64,000 nt of DNA from the NCBI GenBank assembly GCA_023417815.1, contig JAEZEI010000110.1, forward strand, positions 1 through 64,000, read 5' to 3'. Each line of letters starts with the position of its first letter. The stretch's first letter is position 1. This document shows, piece by piece, positions 50,300 through 61,900 of the stretch. The notes beneath the pieces are model-generated. The model did no database searches. It was not told the DNA's origin and worked only from the letters and a program-made list of their open reading frames with translations. A program made the position numbers and the translations under genes. This stretch comes from Bacteroidota bacterium. Its GTDB lineage: Bacteria > Bacteroidota > Bacteroidia > Chitinophagales > Chitinophagaceae.

Positions 50300-50872
50300 T
50301 TATCTGATCATCACCAGGAATACCAGTAGATAGATCCAGAGTATATCCACAAAATGCCAGTATGTTCCGAGGATCTGTACGGGCAAAATGCTGTAATTCC
50401 TTACTTTCCGGCTGAATGACCTAAGGGCCATTACTGCCAGTGCAATAATTCCTCCTGCTACGTGCAACGCGTGTGCTCCTACAATTACATACAGGAACGA
50501 TACCGAAACATTAGCCTGCAATCCAAGACCGAAGCCCAGTAGCTGCCTGAAACCAACCACCTGCAATGCAATGAAGACTAAACCAAGTATAAGCGTGGTC
50601 AGCATCAACAACCTGTAACGCCTCATTTGCCTGTCCTGGAAAGCCCTGCCTGCCAGGAAGATGGTGACACTGCTCAATACAATAGCAACCGTACTGTAAA
50701 TAAAAGCAAGAGGCAATTCAAAACTTTCCCAGTTGGCCTGGTTACGCTTTACTATATATGCGCTGGTTAATCCTGCAAACATCATAAGGATACTCCCTAT
50801 CGCGATCCACAAAGTGAATTTATGGGGATGTATCTTATTCCGTGTTGTCATGGTCATTGCAAGAGAACTCAT
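50300..50872 (-). CDS. Cytochrome c oxidase subunit III-like protein (short form)
   Basis: A 190-residue heme-copper oxidase subunit III family member with five hydrophobic segments. VIVGAHALHVAGGIIAL and ILGTYWHFVDILWIYL are the family motifs. A pair of subunit III-like genes in one oxidase operon is common in Bacteroidota. Confidence 0.9.
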   Translation of the reverse strand: MSSLAMTMTTRNKIHPHKFTLWIAIGSILMMFAGLTSAYIVKRNQANWESFELPLAFIYSTVAIVLSSVTIFLAGRAFQDRQMRRYRLLMLTTLILGLVFIALQVVGFRQLLGFGLGLQANVSVSFLYVIVGAHALHVAGGIIALAVMALRSFSRKVRNYSILPVQILGTYWHFVDILWIYLLVFLVMIR

Positions 50873-50888
50873 TTAATACTCCTTGTTT

Positions 50889-51788
50889 TTATATTTTGTC
50901 TGCATAGAGCGATAACAGAACGATCATAAGATAGAAATACGATCCGAACATTACCTTTCTTGCACTTTTCACATCCATTTTAATGTACAGCATTAAGCAT
51001 ATCATTACCATGGATAAATTACAAATCAGCACGATCCACATACTCACTAAACCGCTTATGCCGAAATAATATGGCAGCAAACCCACAGGTATCATCATAA
51101 CACTGTACATAACAGATTGCAGCGCTGTGAATTTGGTTGGCCCTTTATCACTTGGCAATAATTTGAATCCCGCCTTACTGTAATCGCCATGTGCAACCCA
51201 GGCTATTGCCCAGAAGTGCGGGAACTGCCAAAGGAACTGGATGGTGAACAGGATCCAGCCTCCAGCAGAAAAATCATCCGTTGCTGCCACCCAGCCTATA
51301 AGGCATGGAAGTGCGCCGGGCAATGCTCCTACCAAAACGGCAATGGAATTCACCTTCTTTAACGGGGTATAAATAAACCCGTAAAGGAAAAGGCTGAACA
51401 ACGACAATAGGGCACTCTGCATGTTAAAGAAGTACCACATCATCGCAATACCCGCAATTCCACTGATACCTGCAAAAACGTAGGCTTCACTTTCCGACAT
51501 CCTCCCACTGGCTACCGGCCGCTTTGCCGTACGCTTCATCATAGAGTCGGTCTGCTTCTCAAAAGCCTGGTTTACTGCATTTGCCGAACCTGTTACCAGC
51601 ATTCCTGCCAGAAAAAGTAAAAGAACTTGAAGGAGGTCGAACCTTACATTGGGTGCCAGCAGGTAACTAATCACCGTACTGAACACTACAAAGAAGCTGA
51701 GGGTGAATTTGATCAGCAAAAAGTAATCCTTCACCTTGCTTGCCAACACAAACGATGCTGAGTTGGATATGTTCCTTTTTTCCTCCAT
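50889..51788 (-). CDS. ctaB: Protoheme IX farnesyltransferase
   Basis: A 299-residue UbiA-family prenyltransferase with about nine hydrophobic segments; it makes heme O from protoheme and farnesyl diphosphate. NAVNQAFEKQTDSMMKRTAK is the prenyl-diphosphate-binding DxxxD-type motif region, and YTPLKKVNSIAVLVGALPGA follows. It provides the substrate for the heme A synthase at 8316–9353. Confidence 0.93.
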   Translation of the reverse strand: MEEKRNISNSASFVLASKVKDYFLLIKFTLSFFVVFSTVISYLLAPNVRFDLLQVLLLFLAGMLVTGSANAVNQAFEKQTDSMMKRTAKRPVASGRMSESEAYVFAGISGIAGIAMMWYFFNMQSALLSLFSLFLYGFIYTPLKKVNSIAVLVGALPGALPCLIGWVAATDDFSAGGWILFTIQFLWQFPHFWAIAWVAHGDYSKAGFKLLPSDKGPTKFTALQSVMYSVMMIPVGLLPYYFGISGLVSMWIVLICNLSMVMICLMLYIKMDVKSARKVMFGSYFYLMIVLLSLYADKI

Positions 51789-51824
51789 TATGCTGCCATC
51801 ATTTTCATTGACGGCTATTCAACA

Positions 51825-53627
51825 CTAGTGGTGCTTCGATTCATCTGCTCCAACAGGAATATGCTGTGGAGTGAAATCCTTTCCATCCTTTGAATAATCA
51901 TATGGCCAGCGATGTACCTCAGGGATCTCACCATGCCAGTTACCATGACCGGGACGGATAGGTGTTGTCCATTCAAGCGTGTTCGCATTCCATGGATTCT
52001 GGGATGTCACTTTCCTTCCTTTCCAGATACTGTAGAAGAAGTTGATGACAAACAGAAGCTGAACTGCAAATACTATAATTGAAACAAAGCTTATGAACTG
52101 GTTCAGTGCAAGGAAATCCTTGAATGATTCCCAGCTTGAATAATCATAGTAACGGCGTGGCATACCTGCAAGACCCTGGTAGTGCATTGGCCAGAAAATA
52201 AGGTATGCACCTATCATGGTCACCCAGAAATGAATATATGCCAGGGTATTGTTCATATACCTCCCGAACATTTTAGGATACCAGTGATAAATCCCTGCAA
52301 ACATTCCGAACATACCGGCCACACCCATTACTATATGGAAGTGGGCAATGATAAAGTAGGTATCATGAAGGTGAATATCGAGTGCAGAGTTACCAACGAA
52401 TATCCCGGTAAGTCCACCTGAAATGAACATACTTACAAAACCGATCGAGAAAAGCATACCGGGTGTAAACCTGATCTGGCCCCTCCAGATCGTCGTAAGC
52501 CAGTTGAAGACCTTGATCGCAGAGGGCACCGCGATAAGCAATGTGAGCAACACGAATACCGCTCCAAGGAATGGATTCATACCTGTTACGAACATATGGT
52601 GCGCCCAAACAAGGAATGCCAGGATACAGATAGCGAACATTGAACCCACCATTGCCATATACCCGAAGATCGGTTTCCTCGAATTCACACTCAACACTTC
52701 GGATGCAATACCCATCGCGGGCAGGATGATGATATATACCTCAGGGTGACCAAGGAACCAGAATAAGTGCTGGAAAAGGATCGCACTTCCGCCTTCATGA
52801 GGAAGGATCTTTCCTGCAATAACGATATCACTCAGGAAGAAGCTTGTTCCAAGATTCCTGTCGAAAAGTAGCAGTACGGCACCTGAAAGCAGAACAGGGA
52901 ATGAAAGAACACCAAGAATAGCGGTGAAGAACAATCCCCAGATCGTTAACGGTAACCTTGTCATGCTCATACCCTTGGTACGCATGTTAAGGATAGTACT
53001 TATATAATTAAGGCCTGCAAGCAACTGGGAAATAATGAATATGGCCATTGATATAAGCCAAAGGTCCATGCCTATCTTACTTCCCAAGGATGCATCACCT
53101 AAAGCGCTCAATGGTGGGTAAATGGTCCAGCCACCCGAAGCAGGTCCGGTTTGAACGAATAATGAAGCGATCATTATAACCGAAGCAATAAAGAAGAACC
53201 AGTAGCTGAGCATATTCAGTAATGGTGAAGCCATATCCCTTGCACCAATCTGGAGAGGGATAAGGAAGTTTGCGAACGTACCGCTCAATCCTGCTGTCAA
53301 TACGAAGAATACAAGTACGGTTCCGTGCATTGTTACCAGTGCATAATAGAAATCGGGACTTATCTTCCCGCCTTTTGCCCAGTTACCCAGGATGTCTTCA
53401 AGCCATGGGAAAGTTGTATCGGGGTATCCTAATTGCAGACGGAACAGCACGGAGAACAAGCCCCCGATGATTGCCCAAACAATACCTGTAATAAGGAATT
53501 GCTTCGCGATCATCTTGTGGTCCTGGCTGAAAATATATTTGGTCAGGAACGATTCATGGTGATGGTGCTCATGATGGGCATCATGTCCATGTATATCAGC
53601 ACCTGGTAAAGTCACTACACTACTCAT
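51825..53627 (-). CDS. coxA: Cytochrome c oxidase subunit I
   Basis: A 600-residue protein with 12 or more hydrophobic segments. FWFLGHPEVYIIILPAMG holds the CuB histidine cross-linked to tyrosine, WAHHMFVTG two more CuB histidines, and DTYFIIAHFHIVMG the heme a3 and heme a ligands. The YIII-type tyrosine marks an A-type oxidase. The N-terminus carries a His-rich stretch (HDAHHEHHHHESF). Confidence 0.96.
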   Translation of the reverse strand: MSSVVTLPGADIHGHDAHHEHHHHESFLTKYIFSQDHKMIAKQFLITGIVWAIIGGLFSVLFRLQLGYPDTTFPWLEDILGNWAKGGKISPDFYYALVTMHGTVLVFFVLTAGLSGTFANFLIPLQIGARDMASPLLNMLSYWFFFIASVIMIASLFVQTGPASGGWTIYPPLSALGDASLGSKIGMDLWLISMAIFIISQLLAGLNYISTILNMRTKGMSMTRLPLTIWGLFFTAILGVLSFPVLLSGAVLLLFDRNLGTSFFLSDIVIAGKILPHEGGSAILFQHLFWFLGHPEVYIIILPAMGIASEVLSVNSRKPIFGYMAMVGSMFAICILAFLVWAHHMFVTGMNPFLGAVFVLLTLLIAVPSAIKVFNWLTTIWRGQIRFTPGMLFSIGFVSMFISGGLTGIFVGNSALDIHLHDTYFIIAHFHIVMGVAGMFGMFAGIYHWYPKMFGRYMNNTLAYIHFWVTMIGAYLIFWPMHYQGLAGMPRRYYDYSSWESFKDFLALNQFISFVSIIVFAVQLLFVINFFYSIWKGRKVTSQNPWNANTLEWTTPIRPGHGNWHGEIPEVHRWPYDYSKDGKDFTPQHIPVGADESKHH

Positions 53628-53647
53628 GATATAAATATTACCGTTTA

Positions 53648-54718
53648 TTAATTTTGTGGCTCAGTAACTGCAGTCAGGGCTGCTGTTGCATTTGCCGTGG
53701 TGTCCGTAGCTGCCGGAGCCTGCTTGGCTGGATCCCTGTCGGGATAAAGACCATAGTATTCAGGCTTTAATGATGCCAGCCATTTCTTATAATTTTCTTC
53801 TGTTTCTACAACGATCACACCTCTCATTGAAAAGTGCCCAGACCCACACATCTGGTCGCAAGCGATCTCGTAGGTGAAATTTGGATTCCCGGTGCGCTCG
53901 CGCATCTGCTCTGTGGTATACTTCGGGGTGAACCATAAGGTGGTCGGAATTCCCGGAACAGCATCCATTTTTAAACGGAAGTGCGGCAAACCAACGTCGT
54001 GGATCACATCCTGCGCATGAATCACAAGCTTAACAGGTCTGCCAACAGGGATGTGCAGTTCATTCGCACGGAGGTCATCATGACTTTCCGGATCATTAAA
54101 ATCCACCCCTAGCGTATTACCTGCCGGGTTGTTATACAATTTAAAATTTTTCTTCCCCAGCATTCCATCTTCACCAGGATAGCGGAAGTCCCAGCCAAAC
54201 TGGTGACCTGTCACCTCCACCAGGAGAGAATCCTTTGGCGGATCTCCGGTGATCTTGAACCAGTATTTAAGACCAAATACTACAAGTACGGTAAGAAATA
54301 TTGCCGGCACAGTGGTCCAGATAAGTTCAAGCTTGGTATTGTGCGGAAAGAAGTATGCACGCCTGTTATCATTTTCCTGGTATTTGTACGCAAACCAAAA
54401 GAGGAGGATCTGTGTAATGATAAAAACCACTCCAGTGATCGCAATGGTGATCCAGAGCATTGTGTCGATCTTCTCACCTTCTTCTGATGCAGAACCCTGT
54501 GGGAAAAGTGTTTTGTCGTATAACAATTCATTGCACCACCAGGCACCGATCAGGCCCAGGATCAGGAAAGCGATCATTAGAAATCCATTGATCCGGTTAT
54601 TCTGACGACGGGCTCTTTCTTCCCCTTTCAGAACGGAAACATATTCGCTTGCCTTGGCGATCTGGAAGATCACCACGAAGATCATGATAACAATAAGGAC
54701 CAGGAACAACTCTTTCAT
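53648..54718 (-). CDS. coxB: Cytochrome c oxidase subunit II
   Basis: A 356-residue protein with an N-terminal helix and a membrane hairpin (about 45–130). The periplasmic cupredoxin domain carries CuA ligands in DVIHDVGLPHFRLK and CDQMCGSGHFSM. No fused cytochrome c domain is visible, so electrons probably come from the ActE or ActA cytochromes. The tail is Ala/Thr-rich. coxA follows 20 nt downstream. Confidence 0.95.
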   Translation of the reverse strand: MKELFLVLIVIMIFVVIFQIAKASEYVSVLKGEERARRQNNRINGFLMIAFLILGLIGAWWCNELLYDKTLFPQGSASEEGEKIDTMLWITIAITGVVFIITQILLFWFAYKYQENDNRRAYFFPHNTKLELIWTTVPAIFLTVLVVFGLKYWFKITGDPPKDSLLVEVTGHQFGWDFRYPGEDGMLGKKNFKLYNNPAGNTLGVDFNDPESHDDLRANELHIPVGRPVKLVIHAQDVIHDVGLPHFRLKMDAVPGIPTTLWFTPKYTTEQMRERTGNPNFTYEIACDQMCGSGHFSMRGVIVVETEENYKKWLASLKPEYYGLYPDRDPAKQAPAATDTTANATAALTAVTEPQN

Positions 54719-54775
54719 TTCAGTTTTTTTTTACACCGGGAAACCGCGGTTGTTGTTTTTGCTCTTCTTTTTCTA

Positions 54776-56026
54776 TTAAGTGTGGTGAATCATACTTTCT
54801 TTCAGGAAAGGATGGTTTCTGGCAACCAATGGATGCTTAGAAAGATACCTACCTGTTCCCCACATTATCAATCCTATGAACAATGCTGCAATACCGAATT
54901 CAAATGGCATCAGCTCAGCATGACCTTTCATTGTACCTGGCATTACCATTTGGTAAAAATCTATCCAGTGGCCGAAAATGATGAGTACGGCCATGAATGT
55001 CATCATCGTCCAGTTTCTTTTCGACCCTTTCTTCATTAACAGAAGAAGCGGGGCCAGGAAATTCACGATAAGGTTGAAAAAGAAAATTCCTTTATATGGA
55101 CCAGGCCTTTCGGCGGTACCGATACGCTCTACGAAATATTTTGTTTCCTCCGGCTGGTTACTGTACCAGATAAGCATATACTGGCTGAACCACAGGTAAG
55201 TCCAGAAGATAGAAAATGCGAACATGAACTTTCCAAGATCGTGAAGGTGTTCATCAGTCACATACTCCATCGCTCCTTTATTCTTAAGATAGATCACATA
55301 TAAAGCGATCAGGGCAATACCTGAAACAAATGTGCTTGCAAAAGTGTACCAGCTGAACATGGTGCTGTACCAATGTGCATCTATGCTCATGATCCACAAC
55401 CATGGAAGGGTGCTGGCAACAGTTAATGCAAATACCACGGTAAAGAGAGAACCCCATACTGTATTATCCCATATCCATTTCTTACCCTGTTCATAACTCA
55501 TTGGGGCCTTGTCAGACTGAAGGCTAAGCTGTCTCATCTTTTTTCCCAGGAACCACCAAAGGAATATACTTAATGCACTGGTAACAGTGAAGAATACAGG
55601 ATTCAGAAAACCTTTCTTGCCATTCAGGATATGGTCATTTGCGACAGCATCTTTGTCGAGCCAGTGGTAAATATCATGACGATGGCCGAACACGATTGCC
55701 ATCAGGATTATGAAAGTGATGATCCCAAGGATAGGAACCACGCTTGAAATTGCTTCCGTAACCCTGCGAAAGGCGACCTGCCATCCCCCCATTGCCATAG
55801 TAGTAACGCAAAGGAAGAACATGGCGGCGTTCACAACCAGCAGCCAGTAAACACTGTTTTGAAGCAACACTGCCCAGAATCTTGTGCTGTTTACATTTTC
55901 ACCATGCCCTGCATGCGCAAATGGATGGTAAAAGATGAATCCATATAAAAGGGCGATCACTCCCACAATGATCAATCCTAGTGACCACTTTTTATAACTG
56001 CCCGGTAATTCGAAAGAATGGTTCAT
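54776..56026 (-). CDS. actF: Alternative complex III membrane subunit ActF
   Basis: A 416-residue protein with about ten hydrophobic segments of the ActF/NrfD-like type. WIMSIDAHWYSTMFSWYTFAS and FWTYLWFSQYMLIWYSNQPEE are family hallmarks. In the quinol:cytochrome c oxidoreductase, ActF sits in the membrane next to ActC. coxB follows on the same strand 57 nt downstream. Confidence 0.92.
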   Translation of the reverse strand: MNHSFELPGSYKKWSLGLIIVGVIALLYGFIFYHPFAHAGHGENVNSTRFWAVLLQNSVYWLLVVNAAMFFLCVTTMAMGGWQVAFRRVTEAISSVVPILGIITFIILMAIVFGHRHDIYHWLDKDAVANDHILNGKKGFLNPVFFTVTSALSIFLWWFLGKKMRQLSLQSDKAPMSYEQGKKWIWDNTVWGSLFTVVFALTVASTLPWLWIMSIDAHWYSTMFSWYTFASTFVSGIALIALYVIYLKNKGAMEYVTDEHLHDLGKFMFAFSIFWTYLWFSQYMLIWYSNQPEETKYFVERIGTAERPGPYKGIFFFNLIVNFLAPLLLLMKKGSKRNWTMMTFMAVLIIFGHWIDFYQMVMPGTMKGHAELMPFEFGIAALFIGLIMWGTGRYLSKHPLVARNHPFLKESMIHHT

Positions 56027-56072
56027 TTAAAAAATATTTGTTTGTGTGCGACCCGTAGGCCTCTCTCTGTTT

Positions 56073-56723
56073 TTATCTTCCTGCCTCTGCAGCCGGAGTT
56101 GTTCCTGCTGAAGCTGCGTTTGCTGTATCTGCTGTTGCAGGACCCTGCAATTCCCTGATATATTTTACGATCTGCCAGCGCTGCTGCCGGGTAAGTTGCG
56201 AAGCATAGCTTCCCATAATGCCCTTACCATATGTTATAGAGTGGAACATTGTTCCATCAGCCATAGAAACATAAACCGGGAGGGTTAGGTTTGCAACACC
56301 ACCTATCTTTCCGGCTGTAGCAAGAGGACCGTTCCCGCCGCCCTTATCACCATGACAGATACCGCAGTTAATATTGTAAAGCCTTTTTGTTTCTGCCATT
56401 GAGAACCTTATGGTGTCCATAGGATTCTTTACCGAAGCGCTCATACGGTAACCGTTGCTGTCGTTCGGAAGTGTGTAAGGGAACAGTTCTCCGCGCTTAA
56501 TAGTTCCGGGAACCGGTGAGTAATCATAATAGATCATGCTGCCACCCTTTCTGCCGATCTCCGAGGTGAACTTCGAAGAATCCAGCAGCGCATAGGTTTC
56601 GAAGGCACGGCTCGGACCCATATCAGGCATATAAGCCCTGCCCGGGTCCTTCTTGCCACCACAACTGCTCATCGCAATTACCATTGCGAGGCCGGCCATC
56701 ATTTTAATTGTTGAATTTTTCAT
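56073..56723 (-). CDS. actE: Alternative complex III monoheme cytochrome ActE
   Basis: A 216-residue lipoprotein (VIAMSSCGGK lipobox) with one heme site, INCGICHGDKGGGNGPLA, and a methionine ligand probably in GIMGSYASQL or MFHSITYGKGIMG. An Ala/Thr-rich tail follows. ActE faces the periplasm and hands electrons to downstream acceptors. Confidence 0.92.
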   Translation of the reverse strand: MKNSTIKMMAGLAMVIAMSSCGGKKDPGRAYMPDMGPSRAFETYALLDSSKFTSEIGRKGGSMIYYDYSPVPGTIKRGELFPYTLPNDSNGYRMSASVKNPMDTIRFSMAETKRLYNINCGICHGDKGGGNGPLATAGKIGGVANLTLPVYVSMADGTMFHSITYGKGIMGSYASQLTRQQRWQIVKYIRELQGPATADTANAASAGTTPAAEAGR

Positions 56724-56756
56724 TCTATAAAAGTCGGTTGTTTAGAACCTGATTTA

Positions 56757-57350
56757 TCAATATCCTTTTTCTTCGTTGCGATACAGCTTTTGTTCACGGT
56801 CATAACGTCCAAGCCACCACCCGGTTTCAGCATGCTGCACATTCACTTCTGTTGCACCTGCATTCTGTAAAAAGCTTTGTACTTCCGACTCATTTGTTTT
56901 ATCAGTGCATTCTATTGCCATTACAAAAAGGTCGTCTGTTGCCCTTGGATGAAAATGATGCTTCTTCACGAAAGGCGAAAGCTGGCACAGGTAGCAGAAT
57001 GTCAGGACCATCCCCACAGCCGAGAACAATACTGTCAGCTCAAATGTGATCGGGATCCAGGCTGGCAAGGCAAAGTTTGGCTTACCACCAATGTTCAGCG
57101 GCCAGTCCTTTGTGAAGATCCAGGTCATAAATCCTAATGCCGTGGTTGTTCCTGTTATGGCGTAAATAAAACCAGCGGTGTGAAGACTTGTTTCCCTCAG
57201 ACCCATTGCATGATCCAGGCCATGCACCGGGAACGGAGTGTACACGTCATGGATCTTATATCCTGCCTTGCGTACATTCTTTACTGCGGGAAATAATACT
57301 TTCTCGTCCTCGAAACATCCCACAACAAACTTTTTAATTCCTCCTGCCAT
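56757..57350 (-). CDS. actD: Alternative complex III subunit ActD (DUF3341)
   Basis: A 197-residue protein. The N-terminal soluble part (VVGCFEDEKVLFPAVKNVRK, IHDVYTPFPVHGLDHAMG) is diagnostic of DUF3341/ActD; two membrane helices follow (about 61–80 and 97–120). It is a small structural subunit between ActC and ActE. Confidence 0.93.
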   Translation of the reverse strand: MAGGIKKFVVGCFEDEKVLFPAVKNVRKAGYKIHDVYTPFPVHGLDHAMGLRETSLHTAGFIYAITGTTTALGFMTWIFTKDWPLNIGGKPNFALPAWIPITFELTVLFSAVGMVLTFCYLCQLSPFVKKHHFHPRATDDLFVMAIECTDKTNESEVQSFLQNAGATEVNVQHAETGWWLGRYDREQKLYRNEEKGY

Positions 57351-57402
57351 AGTTTTTGGCTTTTATTTTTTATCGCAGCCCCAGGCTGTTACTTTTTATT
57401 AA

Positions 57403-58854
57403 TTAATGCGCGTGTTCAACTTCTTCATGGTAGAATTTCTCAGGATCCGCTTTCTCGATCTCCGTCATCTTCATTTTATAATTCTCACCACTGGTTTTCA
57501 GAATTGATTTGATTTCCGCAACGGCGATCACCGGCATGTACTTCGCAAACAGGAAGAAGCAGGTGAAGAACAACCCAAAGGTTCCCAGGTAAAAGCCGAT
57601 CTCCCAGATAGTTGGACTATAATAATTACTCCAGCTTGAAGGAAGGAAATCGCGGTATACTGATGTAACGATGATCACGAAACGCTCGTACCACATACCT
57701 ATATTCACAATAATGCTCATAAAGAATGTCACAACAATATTCCTCCTTAGTTTACGGCTCCAGAAAAGCTGCGGAGACACCACGTTACAGAACATCATCA
57801 GCCAGTAGCTCCATCCGTAAGGAGAGAAAAGGTTTGCCCTGTTCTCGCTGAATGCATACCACTCATATGGGTTCTGACCATACCAGGCAATGAACAGTTC
57901 GGTGAGGTATGCACATCCCACAATGCTACCGGTAAGTACGATAACCTTGTTCATCGCTTCAATGTGCCCGATAGTAATGTAATCCTGCAGCCCCATCACC
58001 TTCCGAACAACTATAAGAAGCGTTTGCACCATAGCGAATCCGCTGAAAATGGCACCTGCAACGAAATACGGAGGGAAGATGGTGGTATGCCATCCTGGTA
58101 TTACCGAGGTGGCGAAGTCGAACGATACTATGGTATGCACCGAAAGTACAAGAGGGGTGCTTAAGCCGGCGAGTACCAGTGAAAGTGATTCATGCCTTTG
58201 CCAGTGCTTGGTGGAACCCGTCCAGCCAAACGCAGCTATACCATATAATAATTTGCGAAGCTTGGTTCTTGCACGGTCACGTACGGTAGCCAGGTCAGGA
58301 ATAAGACCTGAATACCAGAATAACAGCGACACAGTAAAATATGTAGAGATCGCGAATACGTCCCAAAGCAGCGGAGAGTTAAAGTTAACCCACAATGGAC
58401 CACGGGTATTTGGATAGGGAAGTACGAAGAATGCCATCCATACCCGGCCCATGTGCCAGATCGGGAACTGGCCTGCGCACATTACCGCGAAGATCGTCAT
58501 AGCTTCTGCAGCACGGTTCACACCTGTTCTCCATCCCTGGCGGAAAAGAAGAAGGATCGCGGAAATAAGCGTTCCTGCGTGACCGATACCTACCCACCAT
58601 ACGAAGTTGGTGATATCCCAACCCCAGCCTATGGTCTTATTCAGGTTCCACTGCCCGATACCATACGTTACCTCGCGGTAAACACTGTATACACCAAACA
58701 GTAGAAGGGCAACACTGATGAAAAAACCAATGTACCAAAGCCTGCTTGGTTTCATCTCGATCGGCCGGATGATATCTTCCGTAACCTGGTGATAGGTCTT
58801 GTTACCATCTACCAGCGGTTCCCTTTGCTGCGATTCGTATTTCAGTAATGACAT
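57403..58854 (-). CDS. actC: Alternative complex III quinone-binding subunit ActC (NrfD family)
   Basis: A 483-residue NrfD-type protein with ten hydrophobic segments. WVGIGHAGTLISAILLL, LSVHTIVSFDFATSVIPGWH and PYFVAGAIFSGFAMV are typical; the family holds the quinol site near the periplasmic side. It follows actB 50 nt downstream. Confidence 0.94.
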   Translation of the reverse strand: MSLLKYESQQREPLVDGNKTYHQVTEDIIRPIEMKPSRLWYIGFFISVALLLFGVYSVYREVTYGIGQWNLNKTIGWGWDITNFVWWVGIGHAGTLISAILLLFRQGWRTGVNRAAEAMTIFAVMCAGQFPIWHMGRVWMAFFVLPYPNTRGPLWVNFNSPLLWDVFAISTYFTVSLLFWYSGLIPDLATVRDRARTKLRKLLYGIAAFGWTGSTKHWQRHESLSLVLAGLSTPLVLSVHTIVSFDFATSVIPGWHTTIFPPYFVAGAIFSGFAMVQTLLIVVRKVMGLQDYITIGHIEAMNKVIVLTGSIVGCAYLTELFIAWYGQNPYEWYAFSENRANLFSPYGWSYWLMMFCNVVSPQLFWSRKLRRNIVVTFFMSIIVNIGMWYERFVIIVTSVYRDFLPSSWSNYYSPTIWEIGFYLGTFGLFFTCFFLFAKYMPVIAVAEIKSILKTSGENYKMKMTEIEKADPEKFYHEEVEHAH

Positions 58855-58904
58855 ATCTTTTTTCAGCTTTCTTTTAGCCGGTATACCGGCAATATATTTG
58901 GCTC

Positions 58905-61900
58905 TTAGTGAACCTCAGTTGTTTTTGGCGTTTTTGCATCATGCTCCATATGACTGCTCACATGGCCAATTTCCCTTTCTGTGTTCTTCACCCTGGCCAG
59001 GTAGTTCACATTCGGTAATACGTGCAGTTGCTCAAGTACATAGAAGCTCCTGTTGGTTTGTTCTACATTCCTGATCTTATAAACATCACTCTGTTTATCG
59101 TTAACATTACCAAAAGTGATGGCGTTTGTTGGACAAGCCTGCGAACATGCTGTCTGCAGATTCCTTACAAGCGATGGATCCTGTTGTTTCTTTGCTTCAA
59201 GTTTACCTTCCTGCAGGCGCTGAACACAGAAAGAGCATTTTTCCATAACACCTCTTGAACGAACCGTTACATCAGGGTTCAATACCATTCGGGTAAGATC
59301 ATCATTCATCTGGATCATCACCTCATCGGTATATTCTCCTATCAATGGAGCCTGGTTGTTCGGGAAGCTGTCTGATCCATTGTAATCTAGCCAGTTGAAA
59401 CGACGAACTTTATATGGACAGTTGTTTGCACAGTAACGGGTTCCGATACACCTGTTGTATGCCATCTGGTTGATACCCTCACTGCTGTGGTTGGTAGCTG
59501 CAACCGGGCAAACGTTCTCGCATGGTGCATTATCGCAATGCTGGCACAGCATCGGCTGGAAAACAACATCCGGGTTATTAATATCACCGGTAAAGTATCG
59601 GTCGATACGAAGCCAGTGCATATCATGGTATGCCGCTACCTGTTTCTTACCAACAACACTAACATTATTTTCTGCTATACATGCAACTACACATGCACTG
59701 CAACCTGTACAGGTATTAAGGTCAATGCTCATACCCCATTTAACTCCCGGATTATCGAACTGGGGGTAAATGGTTGCATCTTTCACAAAGTCCTTTCCGC
59801 CGTCAGCCATAAGGATCTCCCTTTCATGCCTTGCAGCCGCAAGAAGAGCCTTAGGATCCGAATTATATTTCTTTAATGATGTTTCGTAGATTATCGGACG
59901 GCCTTCTGTATAATTATGAACCTGGGTTTGGGCAAGTGAATATTTAGCACCGGTTTTTTCAGCAGTTGCCGAAGCATAGTGCATCATGGTGGCGCCGTTG
60001 AATGTAAGCAACGGGTATGCATTTTTTCCTGCACCAGTAGCTGCGCGACCGATCCTTTCAAGATCCAGGTCTTTATTCTTGCCGCCGCGACCGTAACCAA
60101 ATGCGACCGCTATGGTGGAAGGATGTACGCCTGGTATTATCATTACAGGCAATTCGATCGATTTGCCATTAACCGTAACCTTAATTACCGGCTTCTCAGG
60201 ATGCACTTCATAATCATCAGCCTGTTTCTTATTACCAAGAACATCTATGTTCAGAAGTGATTTTGCAAGTTGTGGACTTACCATCGCATAGTTATCCCAG
60301 GTAACTTTCGATATTGGGTCGGGCAATTCCTGAAGCCATGGGTTATTGGCGTGAGCGCCATTTCCTACGCTGATATTCTCATAAAGGATGACTTCAAGGT
60401 TTCCGGCTTTAACTGCCCCGATCTTTGCGGAAGCATCGGCAAGCCCGGAATTATTGAAGGAAGCCCTTCCGCCTGCAACAGCTGTTGAAAGCGCTGTAGA
60501 AAGCGTATCTGAAATTGAAGTGGTGGAAGCTGCGGCACCTGCAGGCTCAATTACCCCGTCCTGCAAAGCCTTGTTCCAGTTATCAGATCCGATCTTCCCG
60601 TTCCAGTAATTCCTGAAGAATACCTCGTATTCATCTCCAGCAGGTCCCCCGGTGGTTTCTATTACATTACCGGTATTTGCGGTTTCAACTGTAGATGTAT
60701 CACCTGCAGATACGGGTGTTGCTGCCGTAGTTGTATTATCTGCCCACCTCAACAGGCTCGTCTGGAATGCCCTTGTTTTGAAGAGAGGCTTGATCAGCGG
60801 TTGAATCAGGCTGTAATAGCCTGTTTTTGGTTCCGCATCACCCCAGCTTTCCAGCCAGTGGTGAGAAGGGATTATGTACTTGCACAGCTCGGTGGTTTCA
60901 TCCATGGTAGGATTGAAAGAAACCGTTACCGGCACCCTGGCAAGGCTTTCAGCAAACCGGCTGTCGGGGTATGTATAAACCGGGTTACAATCGTAGATAA
61001 GCAGGCCACCTATTGCACCGTTGTTCATTTCGTTTGCCAGGTTTACCATGTCTGCATCAACACCTTTACGGTAGTTGCTGGTTGCAGAGAAATCTATTGT
61101 AGAACCATTTGCGCCTATGGCTTCGTTGATGGCATTAACAACCAACTGAACATTCATGTCGTTGCTGCCGCAAACTACGAGGCCTGCGCCCCTGCTTGCC
61201 ATTAGCTGGCTTGCAGCGAGTTCAATACCCTGGTTTAGGCGTGCATCGCTGAAAGAAGGGGCTGAACCCCCACCTCCAACTTTTGCCAGGAGAGCAAGAG
61301 CAACTGCTCCCACTTCTGATGGTTTATGCTGGAAACGGTCATCCGCATTACTTCCGGTGAGGCTCATCATGCTTTCAAACTGAATATGCCTGCTGCTTGA
61401 GCCGCCGTCTTTAATCTTACGGTTCTGAGAATATTGTTTGTTGAATTCAACCGGGCTAAGCCACGATCCAAGAAAATCAGCACCAAGACTTACAATTGTA
61501 CGTGCCTTATCGAAACGGTAGGCAGGGATCGCCCTTCTGCCGTAACTGGCTTCATTTGCCAGGATCATCCCGCTATAACTTACCGCATCATACTGAACAT
61601 GCCTGCTGCCCGGATAGCGTTGTAAAAAACGGTTGATAACTTCCAGGGTGGAAGGAGAATTAATGGTTGAAGTAAGGATCACAATTGGTTTTCCTCCCTG
61701 CGCAGCAAGTGCATCCTTTACCAGTTTGTCGAATGCATCAAATGTGCTCACTTCCTTATACTCGTTCCCTCTCAACTGCAGTGGATGGCGCAGCCGTGAA
61801 GTATCGTAAAGATCCAGTACGGAAGCCTGGGCACGTGCACTTGTACCTCCTTTGGTGATACTGGACAGAGCGTTACCTTCTATTTTAATCGGGCGGCCAT